DNA of 55,749 nt from NCBI GenBank assembly GCA_030407315.1, contig JALQPE010001818.1, forward strand, positions 1 through 55,749, read 5' to 3'. The translations under genes were made by a program, and so were the position numbers. This stretch comes from Asparagopsis taxiformis. Taxonomy: Eukaryota > Rhodophyta > Florideophyceae > Bonnemaisoniales > Bonnemaisoniaceae. This document shows, one piece after another, positions 41,790 through 51,822 of this stretch (position 1 is the stretch's first letter; the number at the start of each line of letters is the position of its first letter). Below the pieces are notes generated by a model. The model ran no database searches and was not told the DNA's origin. It saw only the letters and a program-made list of their open reading frames with translations.

Positions 41790-43773
41790 CATTTTACCCA
41801 TTCTGCTGGTGGTTGACGACGTCCGCAAGGCGCCGCGGTGAACAGTCGTTTCCTTGAACTACTGCGTCACGTGCAGAAGCACTCCGACACACTTTGTCTG
41901 GTGTTTTCGACACGCAACTGGAGTGTAGCCAACCTCGCCCCGCAAGTAGCGCAGATCCATGTACGACCACTGAAGCCCACCAGAGCGGTGGCAACAGCAC
42001 TGAGTGCTGTTGCCACCGCTATTCTATTCAACGATGCACAGTTGAATGCACACGACGTGTACGCATGTGCACAGTAAATTGTCAGCAGTTTTGAACAGGT
42101 ACTGTCGCATTGTGCCGGGCTCCACTGACACTGGCCATTGCGGGGTGCGGACCATGCTGCGTAACGAAATATGAAACTTGCAGAATATTTGGAAAGCATA
42201 CCGGGGCCGGATCACATTGCCTGGCTCGATGCTGCAGGATCGCGGTGAGGAGGACAATAGCATGTTTGCAGCAGTACAGCTGAGCCTGGATGCTCTGGAA
42301 GAATTTCAAGCAGCCCAACATGGGCTAGCAGCTGTGAGCGTGCATGAAGTGTTAAGGTGCTTTGCCATTACATCCAAGTCAAAGAGGTGCCTGATTTCTG
42401 TGATTGAGTGCGCAGTGGAGGGCAGCAGTGGGGAGGACGGGGAGCAGGCCAGAAAAGGCGAGGTGGAGGTGTGCATGTCATTTGCACAACGTAACCTCTT
42501 TGACATCGCCGCACTCCACGAAACGCTGAGCGTCACTCTACACGAACTCGTGCACGACTACTGCACGTTCACGTGAGAGCCAGAGGGACTGGTGCCGAAA
42601 CTGCACAAAACTGTAGTGACAAACTACTGGATGCGGTACGGCAGCGGGTCAGCTCCTTCGACATCCAGACTGCGGGTGTTGCGGCCATGGTGGACATGTG
42701 CAGGTGTGAGCAACGGGTACATTGCCGACAACATTGCAGTGCACCTCGTGGAGGCGGTAGAATTCTATGAACTGCTTGCAATGATGGTGAACTTCCGCAG
42801 GACGCAGGCTCGCATGGAGTTCGGTTAGCGTGGCAACAACTTGTTCATGATTTCGCGAGATGTGAAGATTTTGATCCAAGCTGCCACGGGCAGCCTGGCG
42901 GAGAGCGTGGAGCAGGGACTGCGGCTAGTGAGCGAGGCTGCGGAACTGTCTGTACCGTTCGTGCCTGTCAACGGGAGGGAGCTGTCGCTCCAAATGCACG
43001 CGCGGCTGTCCGGGGTGTCCAAACAGTCGGGTGTCGTGAAACGGTATGTGTGGAGCCTGGAGCATCATGCAGTAGTATCGTAGATCCGGCCGTAAAGTGG
43101 GATGATGATGGAGGCGGGGGGAACAGTTTGGCTGAATATTTCTCTTCGGCGACAGCTGCTGTGCATGGCAGTGGCGGGCTGTGGGAGGGAGGTATTAATC
43201 GGGGACAGTACCGGGTTCGTGTCAATGGTCAACAAGAGAAGCAGGAGCGTATTGCAAACTTGCTCGGTGCAGGACGGAGGAGTGTATGCCATTGCGGCGT
43301 GCGGGAGCGACGGAAGATTCATGGCGGGATGCGACAGCGGGATACTGTCATTACTCAGATAGAGATGTCCATTCAGTCCTAGAACCCAGATCCGAGACGG
43401 TAGCCATCTCGGCTATGATGGTTCCGTGTTAAGCGTAGTGGCAAACGATGATAGAGATCATGTCGTGTCGAGCGGCGAGGACACCAAGATAATCGTATGG
43501 AATGCATCTGATTTCACAACAGTACACGTGCTAGAGGGACACAGCGCCGAGGGGCGCTCTAATGCATTGCGCGGTAGCATGCTAGTCTCTGGGTTGTGGG
43601 ACTGCACGGTGCGAGTGTGGGATACGGAGAGCGGTAAATCTGTTGGGTCAGCAGTGAAACGTCACGAATACGAAGTGAGCAGCCTGAGCGTCCGCGAGGA
43701 GAAACAGTGGATCGCTGCGAGCTTATACGACGGGAGGGTGCGCGTGTGGCATGTGCAGCGAAAAAAGGCGTGA
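41790..43773 (+). pseudogene. NB-ARC (STAND ATPase)-WD40 gene, truncated and frameshifted
   Basis: Parts in order: KSILPILLVVDDV (kinase-2 motif, 41,787-41,825), RFLELLRHVQ and LCLVFSTRNWSVAN (sensor-like), then LSLDALEEFQAAQHG and a winged-helix part ending HELVHDYC. Next come NGYIADNIAVHLVEAVEF and RDVKILIQAATG with the helical linker typical of NB-ARC/WD40 proteins. WD40 blades follow (VVSSGEDTKIIVWNASDF, LWDCTVRVWDTESG, LYDGRVRVWHV). The P-loop is missing. Frameshifts, stops (43,081) and a palindrome at 41,984-42,020 break it. Intact relatives are ATP-switched signalling or immune-type receptors. Confidence 0.65.
41984..42020. repeat. Palindrome inside the NB-ARC pseudogene
   Basis: 18-bp arms (AGCGGTGGCAACAGCACT and complement) are separated by one base. 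It lies in the former coding region just after the sensor-like motif. Confidence 0.9.
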
Positions 43774-43890
43774 CTGGGAGAGGCTCAGGCTACACTGCAG
43801 ACCAAGACATGGAAATCCGACACATAGTCTGTTACGACGATTGCGTTTGGCGAGACGAGTGAGAAGCTGTACTTTGTTGACCGAGAGGGC

Positions 43891-43932
43891 ATTACAGTAT
43901 ACTGTAATTGCTGGTTGTATACAACCAGCAAT
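43891..43932. repeat. Two overlapping perfect palindromes
   Basis: ATTACAGTATACTGTAAT (43,891-43,908) overlaps by two bases a 26-bp palindrome, 43,907-43,932, whose centre is CTGGTTGTATACAACCAG. The second has the same CTGGTT/AACCAG dyad as the array at 25,540-26,090. Confidence 0.9.
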
Positions 43933-43939
43933 GACGGTG

Positions 43940-44860
43940 GAAAGACATATTGTCTGCTCGACCTCTAGTGCAAATATTCCTTGATGGCACGATTCATTCT
44001 CAGAAATCAGTATTATTCCACATGTTAGTAGACCAATTTTCTGTTTATTGAATGGAGTCAGAAGATATGCCTTCTGGCTCATTTATAAATGGTATTCTGA
44101 TGTGTAAGTATATGTATCAAGGTGCATGCTGTTGCACTTGAGCCTTGGGATTACCATCTTGTACAACAATCGAATTAAGGTCCTGTAGACTGAGAACAGT
44201 ATGACGATCTACTTTTTGACTAACCTGCTTCATGTGCCGTTGGAACAACAATAATCACGTTTCAGTCTGAGTTTCTATTTCTAATATGCATTGTTTATCG
44301 TCTAAGTTGCAGTGGGTAGGAATGTACTCTAAGGTGTAATGTAGGATATGGAATGTATTAAGGGATGAAAGAAACCTGGTAGCTGCGCTGTTTACTGAAA
44401 AATGGCATTGCAATGGGGAAATGAGAATGGTTTTTCGGTGTGCAAGATACTCAGACCTGTTCGGTAATATTGGTATCGGAGGGGAAGGTGGCGAAACCTG
44501 TTCAGAAATTCCTGCTATTAGCAGCGAAAAGATGATTTGTACGGCCCATTTGCTGTATAGGAAATAGTCCTGGTGAGATGGGCCATTCCTAGGAAATATG
44601 AAAAAAAATATGCCAAGTGTTGTGAGCAATATAGCAAATCAGATTGCCAAATCATTCCATCATCTGGATAGACACGGCCCGGCGCAATATAATTTTTAGA
44701 ATACCCCACTACTGATATTTCTGATTGGCAATCATTGGGAGAGTGCTTGCGTCTCCTATCCACTTCAATTGTCTCCCTAGTAATGGGAACTACGATACAC
44801 GGGCCACCACCGCCGTCGTAATCCGGTTTGAGCCGTGTCGTGCCCTGCATGGCCAAGATG
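43940..44860. other. Stretch without a supported gene
   Basis: Two overlapping minus-strand frames (44,255-44,629 and 44,518-44,856) may be remnants of one gene, with a phrase GMAHLTRTISYTANGPYKSS. No family recognised and no repeat seen. Confidence 0.3.
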
Positions 44861-44967
44861 CTTCACCATGCATAGTACACTAGCCCAAAACTGAAATGAT
44901 CGTTCACATTGGATCCAATGTGAACGGTCATTTCGGGTTTGGGCCAGTGTACTATGCATGGTGAAAG
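44861..44967. repeat. Long near-perfect hairpin (arms about 52 bp)
   Basis: The arms run from CTTCACCATGCATAGTACAC to its complement GTGTACTATGCATGGTGAAAG, with the centre CATTGGATCCAATG. Only a few mismatches and one indel are present. It ends about 50 bp upstream of the start codon of the ParB/methyltransferase-like gene, so it may affect that gene's promoter or 5' leader. Confidence 0.9.
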
Positions 44968-45015
44968 TACACTGTACTTGAGTATGGCGTTCATGACAAT
45001 CATTTCAAGTCCTTC

Positions 45016-46577
45016 ATGCGAAAGTGCGAGAAATTGATACAGAGTTTTATAGCTTCTGTTTCCCCTTCATTTCTTACCCGGCACTTCATTATTTCAGAAC
45101 TGGATGACATGACGAGATTCTTCAAGAGGAGTGGGTCCAGACTCAGTTCCAAATCAGGTCCTCCAGAAGAGGAACCGGGTACTTCCACCATGAAGCACAC
45201 TAATACCGCCTTATTTGCAGACGTCATGGAAGGGTCTACGAACACACGTGTTGATCCGCGGGCATGCATCCCACTCACTGCTGTTCGACAAGTGGTGCGC
45301 TCTGGTGTGTTGCGATTGAAGTCGATATTTTCTGGAAACATGAAGTCAGCACAATGTCAAGAACAAGATGAAACAAACGGAATTGATGGATTCATTTCGG
45401 GCTCCGACAATGCGATCGTAGTCGAGTTGACCGGGTCGTTCCAGCGCCACATTATTGACTTTTTCAAAACGATACGCGGTCCTCAGGGTGATTTTCTTTC
45501 TGACAGTGAGGCGAAAGAGAAGTCCGAATGCCGTTCCGTTTGGTACGGAGTTGTTGACGGTATGCACAGACTGACTGCAATCCAGGAGTTAATGGATGAG
45601 AACCCGGAGAGGTGGGACTCTTTTATGTGGCCTGTCACGATACTGAAAGGAGGTCATTCTATCCAAGTTCTGAAACAACTAGGCAGACATCAGAACCGAA
45701 AGCATGATGCAAAATTATATGTCGAAACCACGTTCTATGATATCCTGAGCGGAATGAAAGAAGAATTTCAAGCCAGACCTTCGAAGCCAATATCACCTCG
45801 TCCCAACAGAAACGAAACGGAAATTCGCTGCAATGTCCAGAATTCCCGTTTCGAAAGACAAACTTCTCACTCCAGGAACAAAATCTCCTGTTCTAACAGA
45901 AGAGAAACATATTGGAATGTTATCCGAGATAATCAACACGTTTTGTCCTGAGAGGGGTTCAGTTATTGATGTTTACGGAGGAACACTTACTACTGCGATC
46001 GCAGCGATGAAGACAGCCCGTTCATGTGTGGTTGTGGAAGCTAGTACCAAGATTTTCCGTCTCGCTCATGAAATGCTTCGTTCTATTGCCGATGCTTTGT
46101 ATCATAATGATCTGAGATCACGTACTACGCAGTATCGGATCGAAGAAGAGGAGAACAGGGAATCATGCAGAGGATGGCGTTCTGCTAAGCCAACCGAAAA
46201 TCTGTTCGCTACAGAAAAAGGGAAAAGATGATAATACAAATGCCGGTAAATCCACTATCGAAGGAATAGAGAGAGTACTGAAAGGAGGAGATTCTGTTGA
46301 ACTATACATTTTGGATCAGGTCGTCGGAAAAGCGTCTCTCCTTTGTGCAGGAACTAGTGATGAGAGGTTCCAAACTACAATACACAATGTACCTCTAGCG
46401 AACTTTCAAGGTGAGGATCAGAAACTTGTATCTTGTTATATGTTCGAACCGAACGAATGTTGTTTGGATTGTCCTTACCCGTACAAATACAGTGGTATTG
46501 AACCTCCTCCTGGAACTTTGAAAGGGCTGAACGGGATATTCGCATGGGACTTGAACAAGATGAGGCCGTTGTCTTAG
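45016..46577 (+). pseudogene. ParB-like / methyltransferase-like fusion with the shared unnamed domain, two frameshifts
   Basis: The first frame (ATG at 45,016) contains VWYGVVDGMHRLTAIQEL, a ParB-like DG-x-HRL motif. A +1 shift near 45,850-45,940 leads to TEEKHIGMLSEIINTFCPE and VIDVYGGTLTTAIAAMKT. This is a clear paralogue of the C-terminal part of the intact methyltransferase, but with DVYGG where the active enzyme has DPFAG and without any DPPY half. Another shift near 46,225 leads to LKGGDSVELYILDQVVGK, then LDCPYPYKYSGIEPPPG and WDLNKMRP, matching the N-terminal domain of the element B ParB-like protein. A ParB-methyltransferase fusion also exists in phages and bacteria. Catalysis seems lost. 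Confidence 0.6.
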
Positions 46578-46973
46578 TCTTATTACGTATAGTTTCGCTC
46601 GGCAGATTTGAACAAAACCGCTGCAATAAACCTTTAGCTCTGTTTCGTACCATTTGTAAACCTTCAGAGAGGAAAGATTGTTCTCATTTTCCCCGTAATC
46701 ATGGGCGCATGAAGAGCACAAATCAACCAATCAGCCGTACTCCATTCACAACAGAGATTGATTTGACATAGGTATTTGGCGCTGTATCCTGGGCCAACTA
46801 TCGCCGTCGAGGAGGCCACTCTGTATCCATATTAGATGAACGTCTCACCGGTGTCATTCCTACTCACCATGCATCTTGATCAACCGATATACTCGTCTTG
46901 CAGCCATCTCTTTTCCACGCTACCTGCAAATCTAACTACCGTTCAGAGATCATTCGTTCTGCTCCCACTGCAG

Positions 46974-49004
46974 ATGGCTCCGCGTTTTCATCTCGCCGAA
47001 GCTAGGAATGACGCACTGGAGAAAGCCGAATCATACATGAAATCTCTTTCTAGGGACTCCGAATCAGAACACGCTCCTTCTGTTGAAACCATATCTATGC
47101 CGCGTAGCCACGATGAAGTGATGCATGGAATAGTGGGTACTTCTTCCGACTCTTTCCGATCCACGGCTTCGATGTATAAACCATTTTCACGAATACAACA
47201 CAGAAAGAATTATGAAAGTGTGACGAGGTCCAGTTCAGTTCGTCGAAAGAGCAGCATGCTAGAGAGGCGGGTGAAGTTCATTTTGTCACTGCCCAAAACA
47301 GATATAAGAAGAATACCATGCTGCAATAAGGGATGCTTCAGAAAAACCGACCATGTTTTCCTTCGGAATGAAGCAGAACGAGTTTTGTTGTACAACAGGG
47401 ACGATCGCCGCAGGTATCTGCACGCTCTACTGGAACCAAACAGTAACCGGTTCTACTTCTCTGGGAAGCCTGTGTGTTGCGAATTCCTAGAGTACAGCTT
47501 CAAGTTTTCACGACACCTGCAGACCTCGGTAAAGAAAGCTTGCCAGAATGGGAGTCTTCCATTTATGGCTTCTCCGAAACGAATTTCTGGCTCTCCACAT
47601 AGAGATGCAGTGATCTGCTTCCTTGAACGCTTGTCTGCCTCGACTGCTGATATGATGCCAGACAGTGGAGAGAAGCATCTGCCTCTTTTCGAGAAGAAGG
47701 CTGTGTACGAGATGTTCTGCGACCAATTTACGTTATTATACTCGAACCGGAACCCACCAACTTTGAGCTACTTCTACAACACCTGGAACACGTTTTGTGC
47801 GAATATCAAGGTTCGGCGTGTCCAGAGGTTCACGAAATGTTCGGAATGTGAGTACATACGTGATAAACTGGAAGCCATCGGGACAGATATTCAACGCACT
47901 GCTCCGCTTCTGGAACGTCGCCAGCGTCATATCGAGATGGTGGCACGGGAACGCAGGGAGTATCAAAAGAAGTGTGAAGAAGCGTCACTATATCCCTCCA
48001 GGTTCACGTCTCTGATCGTAGACGGGGCTGATCAATCAGGATACGGTCTTCCCCATTTCACGGTATGTACAAAAGCGACTGTTGGTCATAGTTTGAAGGT
48101 GAGACTCATAGGTGTTCTCGAACATGGTGTCCGAAAGCATCTTTCGTTGTACACACTTACTGCTGAATTCGAAACTGGGGCAAATCATATCATCGAGGCA
48201 ATTCACAGGACTCTTACCAAAAAGGCTATGGGTTCGAGTCTTCAGGGAACACTGTACTTGCAGGTAGACAATTGCACGAGAGAGAACAAGAACACGTTTC
48301 TGTTTTGCTATCTAGAATGTCTCGTTGCTTGGGGTGTGTTTGAAGAAGTACACGCTTCTTTCCTACCCATCGGCCACACCCATGCAGACATCGACCAGGC
48401 CTTTAGCTGTACCTCTCGCAGGCTACGTTCCCACAACGCCGTCACTATGGAAGATTTAGTTGAACAACTCAGAGTGTCCTATACTCCGGAACCCTCTGTC
48501 TCTCGTATGTTGCACGTGGCAAACTTCTCCGGTCTCTGCCGGAGTGAGAATTCGGTTGGAAAAGTGCATGCTTTCTCAAAATTCAGATACTTCAGGTTTC
48601 ACCGATCCCAAGATACAGGAAAAAGTTATGACTTCTACAGAACTGCATGCGATGTTAAGATATTTTGTGAAGACAACTGGAAGCCTCTCCCAATTCTCAC
48701 TCCGGGGCTGAATGGTTTCCTGGTTAAGCCTCCTGAACTGAAACGAACACCGAGTAATATCATACGTTCTCCTCCAGATCGACATGAGGTCCTGCTCCGT
48801 TTTCGTTCGGAAGAGAGCAGGGTCAATAACAATTCTAAAATGGATCAGCTACATGAGCTTCTACGACAGGTTTATGAGGAAAGGGAAGATTCTTTTCATT
48901 GGAACCTCACCGAATGTTTCGAGATGAATGGCATGTATCGAAAAGGGAATCGGAACGTCGCGTCTGTGTTTTCGGAAGTGGACGCGGACGTCCAGTCTCT
49001 CTAG
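46974..49004 (+). CDS. DUF7869-like protein, putative RNase H-fold transposase
   Basis: An intact frame; the start is set at MAPRFHLAEA (46,974), giving 676 residues, although the frame is open from 46,836. Cys pairs (CCNKGCFRKTD) and FYFSGKPVCCEFLEYSF open a conserved part. Then come FTKCSECEYIRDKLEAI and a Lys/Arg helix. The core has SLIVDGADQSGYGLPHF, LYLQVDNCTREN followed by KN, and FLPIGHTHADIDQAFS. Spaced acidic residues plus a DN...NKN block and an HTH-DID block suggest a DDE-like nuclease fold, but activity is unproven. The last residues (VFSEVDADVQSL) are encoded inside the right terminal repeat, a strong physical link to element C. This is the best candidate for its transposase. Confidence 0.65.
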   Translation: MAPRFHLAEARNDALEKAESYMKSLSRDSESEHAPSVETISMPRSHDEVMHGIVGTSSDSFRSTASMYKPFSRIQHRKNYESVTRSSSVRRKSSMLERRVKFILSLPKTDIRRIPCCNKGCFRKTDHVFLRNEAERVLLYNRDDRRRYLHALLEPNSNRFYFSGKPVCCEFLEYSFKFSRHLQTSVKKACQNGSLPFMASPKRISGSPHRDAVICFLERLSASTADMMPDSGEKHLPLFEKKAVYEMFCDQFTLLYSNRNPPTLSYFYNTWNTFCANIKVRRVQRFTKCSECEYIRDKLEAIGTDIQRTAPLLERRQRHIEMVARERREYQKKCEEASLYPSRFTSLIVDGADQSGYGLPHFTVCTKATVGHSLKVRLIGVLEHGVRKHLSLYTLTAEFETGANHIIEAIHRTLTKKAMGSSLQGTLYLQVDNCTRENKNTFLFCYLECLVAWGVFEEVHASFLPIGHTHADIDQAFSCTSRRLRSHNAVTMEDLVEQLRVSYTPEPSVSRMLHVANFSGLCRSENSVGKVHAFSKFRYFRFHRSQDTGKSYDFYRTACDVKIFCEDNWKPLPILTPGLNGFLVKPPELKRTPSNIIRSPPDRHEVLLRFRSEESRVNNNSKMDQLHELLRQVYEEREDSFHWNLTECFEMNGMYRKGNRNVASVFSEVDADVQSL

Positions 49005-49092
49005 TACGGGTCCTAGTCGGCCCCGAGATTTACTAGAACAAATGAACGTCCGCGTCCAAAAAAAAATAAAAATTTTTTGGATGCGGACGTCC

Positions 49093-49565
49093 ACTTTCTC
49101 TAGTACATATGGCGGAATACTAGGGCCCGACATCCACTTTCTCTAGTACATATGGCGGAATACTAGGACCCGACATCCACTTTCTCTAGTACATATGGCG
49201 GAATACTAGGACCCGACATCCACTTTCTCTAGTACATATGGCGGAATACTAGGACCCGACATCCACTTTCTCTAGTACGTTTGGCGGAATACTAGGACCC
49301 GACATCCACTTTCTCTAGTACATATGGCGGAATACTAGGACCCGACATCCACTTTCTCTAGTACATATGGCGGAATACTAGGACCCGACATCCACTTTCT
49401 CTAGTACGTTTGGCGGAATACTAGGACCCGACATCCACTTTCTCTAGTACATATGGCGGAATACTAGGACCCGACATCCACTTTCTCTAGTACATATGGC
49501 GGAATACTAGGACCCGACATCCACTTTCTCTAGTACATATGGCGGAATACTAGGACCCGACATCC
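49093..49565 (-). repeat. 43-bp tandem array, eleven copies (right)
   Basis: 473 bp equals exactly eleven 43-bp units, each the reverse complement of the left unit. Two internal copies carry GTTTGG where the rest have CATATGG, the same variant seen once in the left array. Copy-number difference between ends (11 against 6) shows that the arrays evolve separately. Confidence 0.95.
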
Positions 49566-51186
49566 AGTATACAATATATCAGCGAAAACCGGGAGGGAAG
49601 AAATTACAGCGGATGGTAAATTCAGGGCCCATATCGGACCGTATTTTATTCTCTCATTTAGGAAACTGCTCGTATACAATACGTCTCTCTAGAATAGGAA
49701 TACATATCTGGTCAGAATAGGAAATAAATACCCGGTTAGAATAGGAAATAAATACCCGGTTAGAATAGGAAATACGTATCCAGCCAGAATACAAAATACC
49801 TGTCAGCATATCGTCGATCACCCATCTCCCTCACTATCGCGTTCTCCCTACCATCCGAACGCCATGCACCACCATCCGCACATACTGCAAGAACCCTCAC
49901 GACCTAGATTACAAAAAATACGCTCCTTCCCAATACCATCCCCGCTTTCCTCGACACCACCCCAGCCCATTAAATCATCAAGACATCAAACACGAACATG
50001 GTCAGCAAAATCTTACACCACTTGAAACGCACTCTCACTTCTATCGTATGCCCCAAAATATACACATACCAGAAACACCTCACAGCTTCATTCCCCATCT
50101 TCCTAGATCCCTTCTTCACTCTCCTTGAGTCCTGCCGTTCCTGCTTCACCACTCCTGCATCACATACAAAACATCAGAATCAACCACAACAGTCAGATTC
50201 AAAAGCAACGCTTACCACGACAGATATCCTAGAAACTCCCTTACTTACCTCCCATCCATCCTACACAAATACAAACCATGATCCAAAAACATTGCAATGA
50301 ATAATCAAAGTCAGCAGTCCATATCTTCGCAAAACAAGTCTTGGTGCTCAGTAAAACTTACCTTCTGTCATCAACATTCCTGCATCATCTACACAACATC
50401 GGAATCAACCACAACAGTCAGACTCAAAACCAACCTTCCATCACAGCATACTTTCAAACTCGCACACTTACCTTCGCTCCACACAATACACACCATGACT
50501 CAATAGGCTTCCAATGAAAAATATCGCATCAACGGAAATAGTCAGACTCAAAACCAACCTTCCCTCGCTGCTTACTTTCAAAACTCGCACACTTACTTTA
50601 CCTGTTCCATCCTGCACACAATAAAAACCATAAATCACGAATCGTGTAGCCAAGAAAGTAGTCAGCATTCCGCATCTTCGCACAACCGGTCTGGGCGCCC
50701 AATGTGACTTACCTTCCGTCATCACTATTCCTCCATCACCTACGCAACATCGGATTCAATCGCAACAGTCAGATTGAAACCAACGTTTCCCTCGCTACAT
50801 ACCCTGAGAACTCGCAAATGTACCTCTCATCCATCCTACACACAATACAAACCATGATCCAAAAACCTTGCAACTAACAATAATCATAGTCAGCAGTCCA
50901 TATCTTCGCAAAGCACATCTTGGCACTCAATGAAACTTACCTTCCGTCATCAACATTCCTGCATCATCTACACAACATCGGAATCAACCACAACAGTCAG
51001 ACTCAAAATCAACCTTCCCTCACAGCATACTTTCAAAACTTCACGTACCTCTCTTCCATCCTCCGCTCAATACACACCATCAGTCAACAGGCTTCCCATG
51101 AAAAATATCGCATCAACGGAAATAGTCAGACTCAAAACCCACGCTTCCCTCAACGCATACCCTCGAGGGTAGAGGATGGAACGAAG

Positions 51187-51224
51187 GTACGTGCGCGAAT
51201 CTTGATCAAGATTCGCGCACGTAC
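51187..51224. repeat. Perfect 38-bp palindrome in the right terminal repeat
   Basis: It is centred on TTGATCAA with arms GTACGTGCGCGAATCTTGA and complement. The left repeat lacks it at the matching place, having only a 12-bp CAGGTTAACCTG nearby, so it was added or lost after the two repeats diverged. Confidence 0.9.
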
Positions 51225-51822
51225 AAAGCAAAGTCGGTCAAAGAAGATCAGTCGGTGATGAGGGCGGAGTGGAGCCTGCGGCGTCGACCGGACAGCTTTC
51301 TGCGTCCGCTTAAGTCTTGCTGTGCATACTCGAAATCATCGCCGGCAGTGAGATTGAGTATGGCCCAAGCCATGGTCTCTGATTCCCCGAACAAAGAGAT
51401 CCGGATCGAGAACAACGAATATAAACATATAATCATATATATGAGAATCCATTTGCTTTCCTTACATGATCTGTGGCATATCCGCTGTAAAGCACATTCA
51501 GATTCCACGAAGTTTGGAAATAAAAAAGTTTATTATTACAAATGAATTAATTGAAAATTCATCTCCCAGGGCAGTCGTTCGTCCTTCCATGCACACGTTG
51601 CCAGCACGCAATGTGATGTAACAGTTGGAAATGATTGAACTCTCGGTTAAATTCCACCGTTGGGATGTCAGCTGGAGTGAGCACAAAACTACTACCCCAA
51701 AAAACTACGAACACGTTTACATTCCAAGTCTCGAAAGCACCACAAAATAAAATTGGTCGCATCTGGACGGCACAGTCTCCCCTGTTCAGCTCGCAATCCT
51801 CCCTTTTGCGTCAAAACTCGAC

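Larger units (their letters stand above)
13410..51741. mobile_element. Element C: candidate giant transposon (about 38 kb) with 2.8-2.9 kb inverted terminal repeats
   Basis: The left flank (13,410-16,336) and right flank (48,961-51,741) are inverted copies in the same order: an outer unique part, repeated splice-site-like units, 24-bp degenerate repeats, a unique stretch, a 43-bp tandem array and an inner GGACGTCC-rich edge. The inner edges coincide with genes: a DNA methyltransferase begins about 80 bp inside the left repeat, and the DUF7869-like gene ends within the right one. The interior includes nested transposons and host-like genes. A weaker reading is that two smaller elements in opposite orientation flank ordinary chromosomal genes. 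No target duplication was identified. Confidence 0.55.
48961..51741 (-). repeat. Right inverted terminal repeat of element C
   Basis: This is the reverse complement of 13,410-16,336 in overall order and in long exact stretches, for example the unit ending GAAAACCGGGAGGGAAG at about 49,590 and its mirror at about 15,915. It holds an 11-copy 43-bp array and at least four reversed mini-exon cassettes (CTTACCTTCTGTCATCAACA types) between 50,140 and 51,000. The outermost match ends near AAGTCTCGAAAGCACC. Confidence 0.8.
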
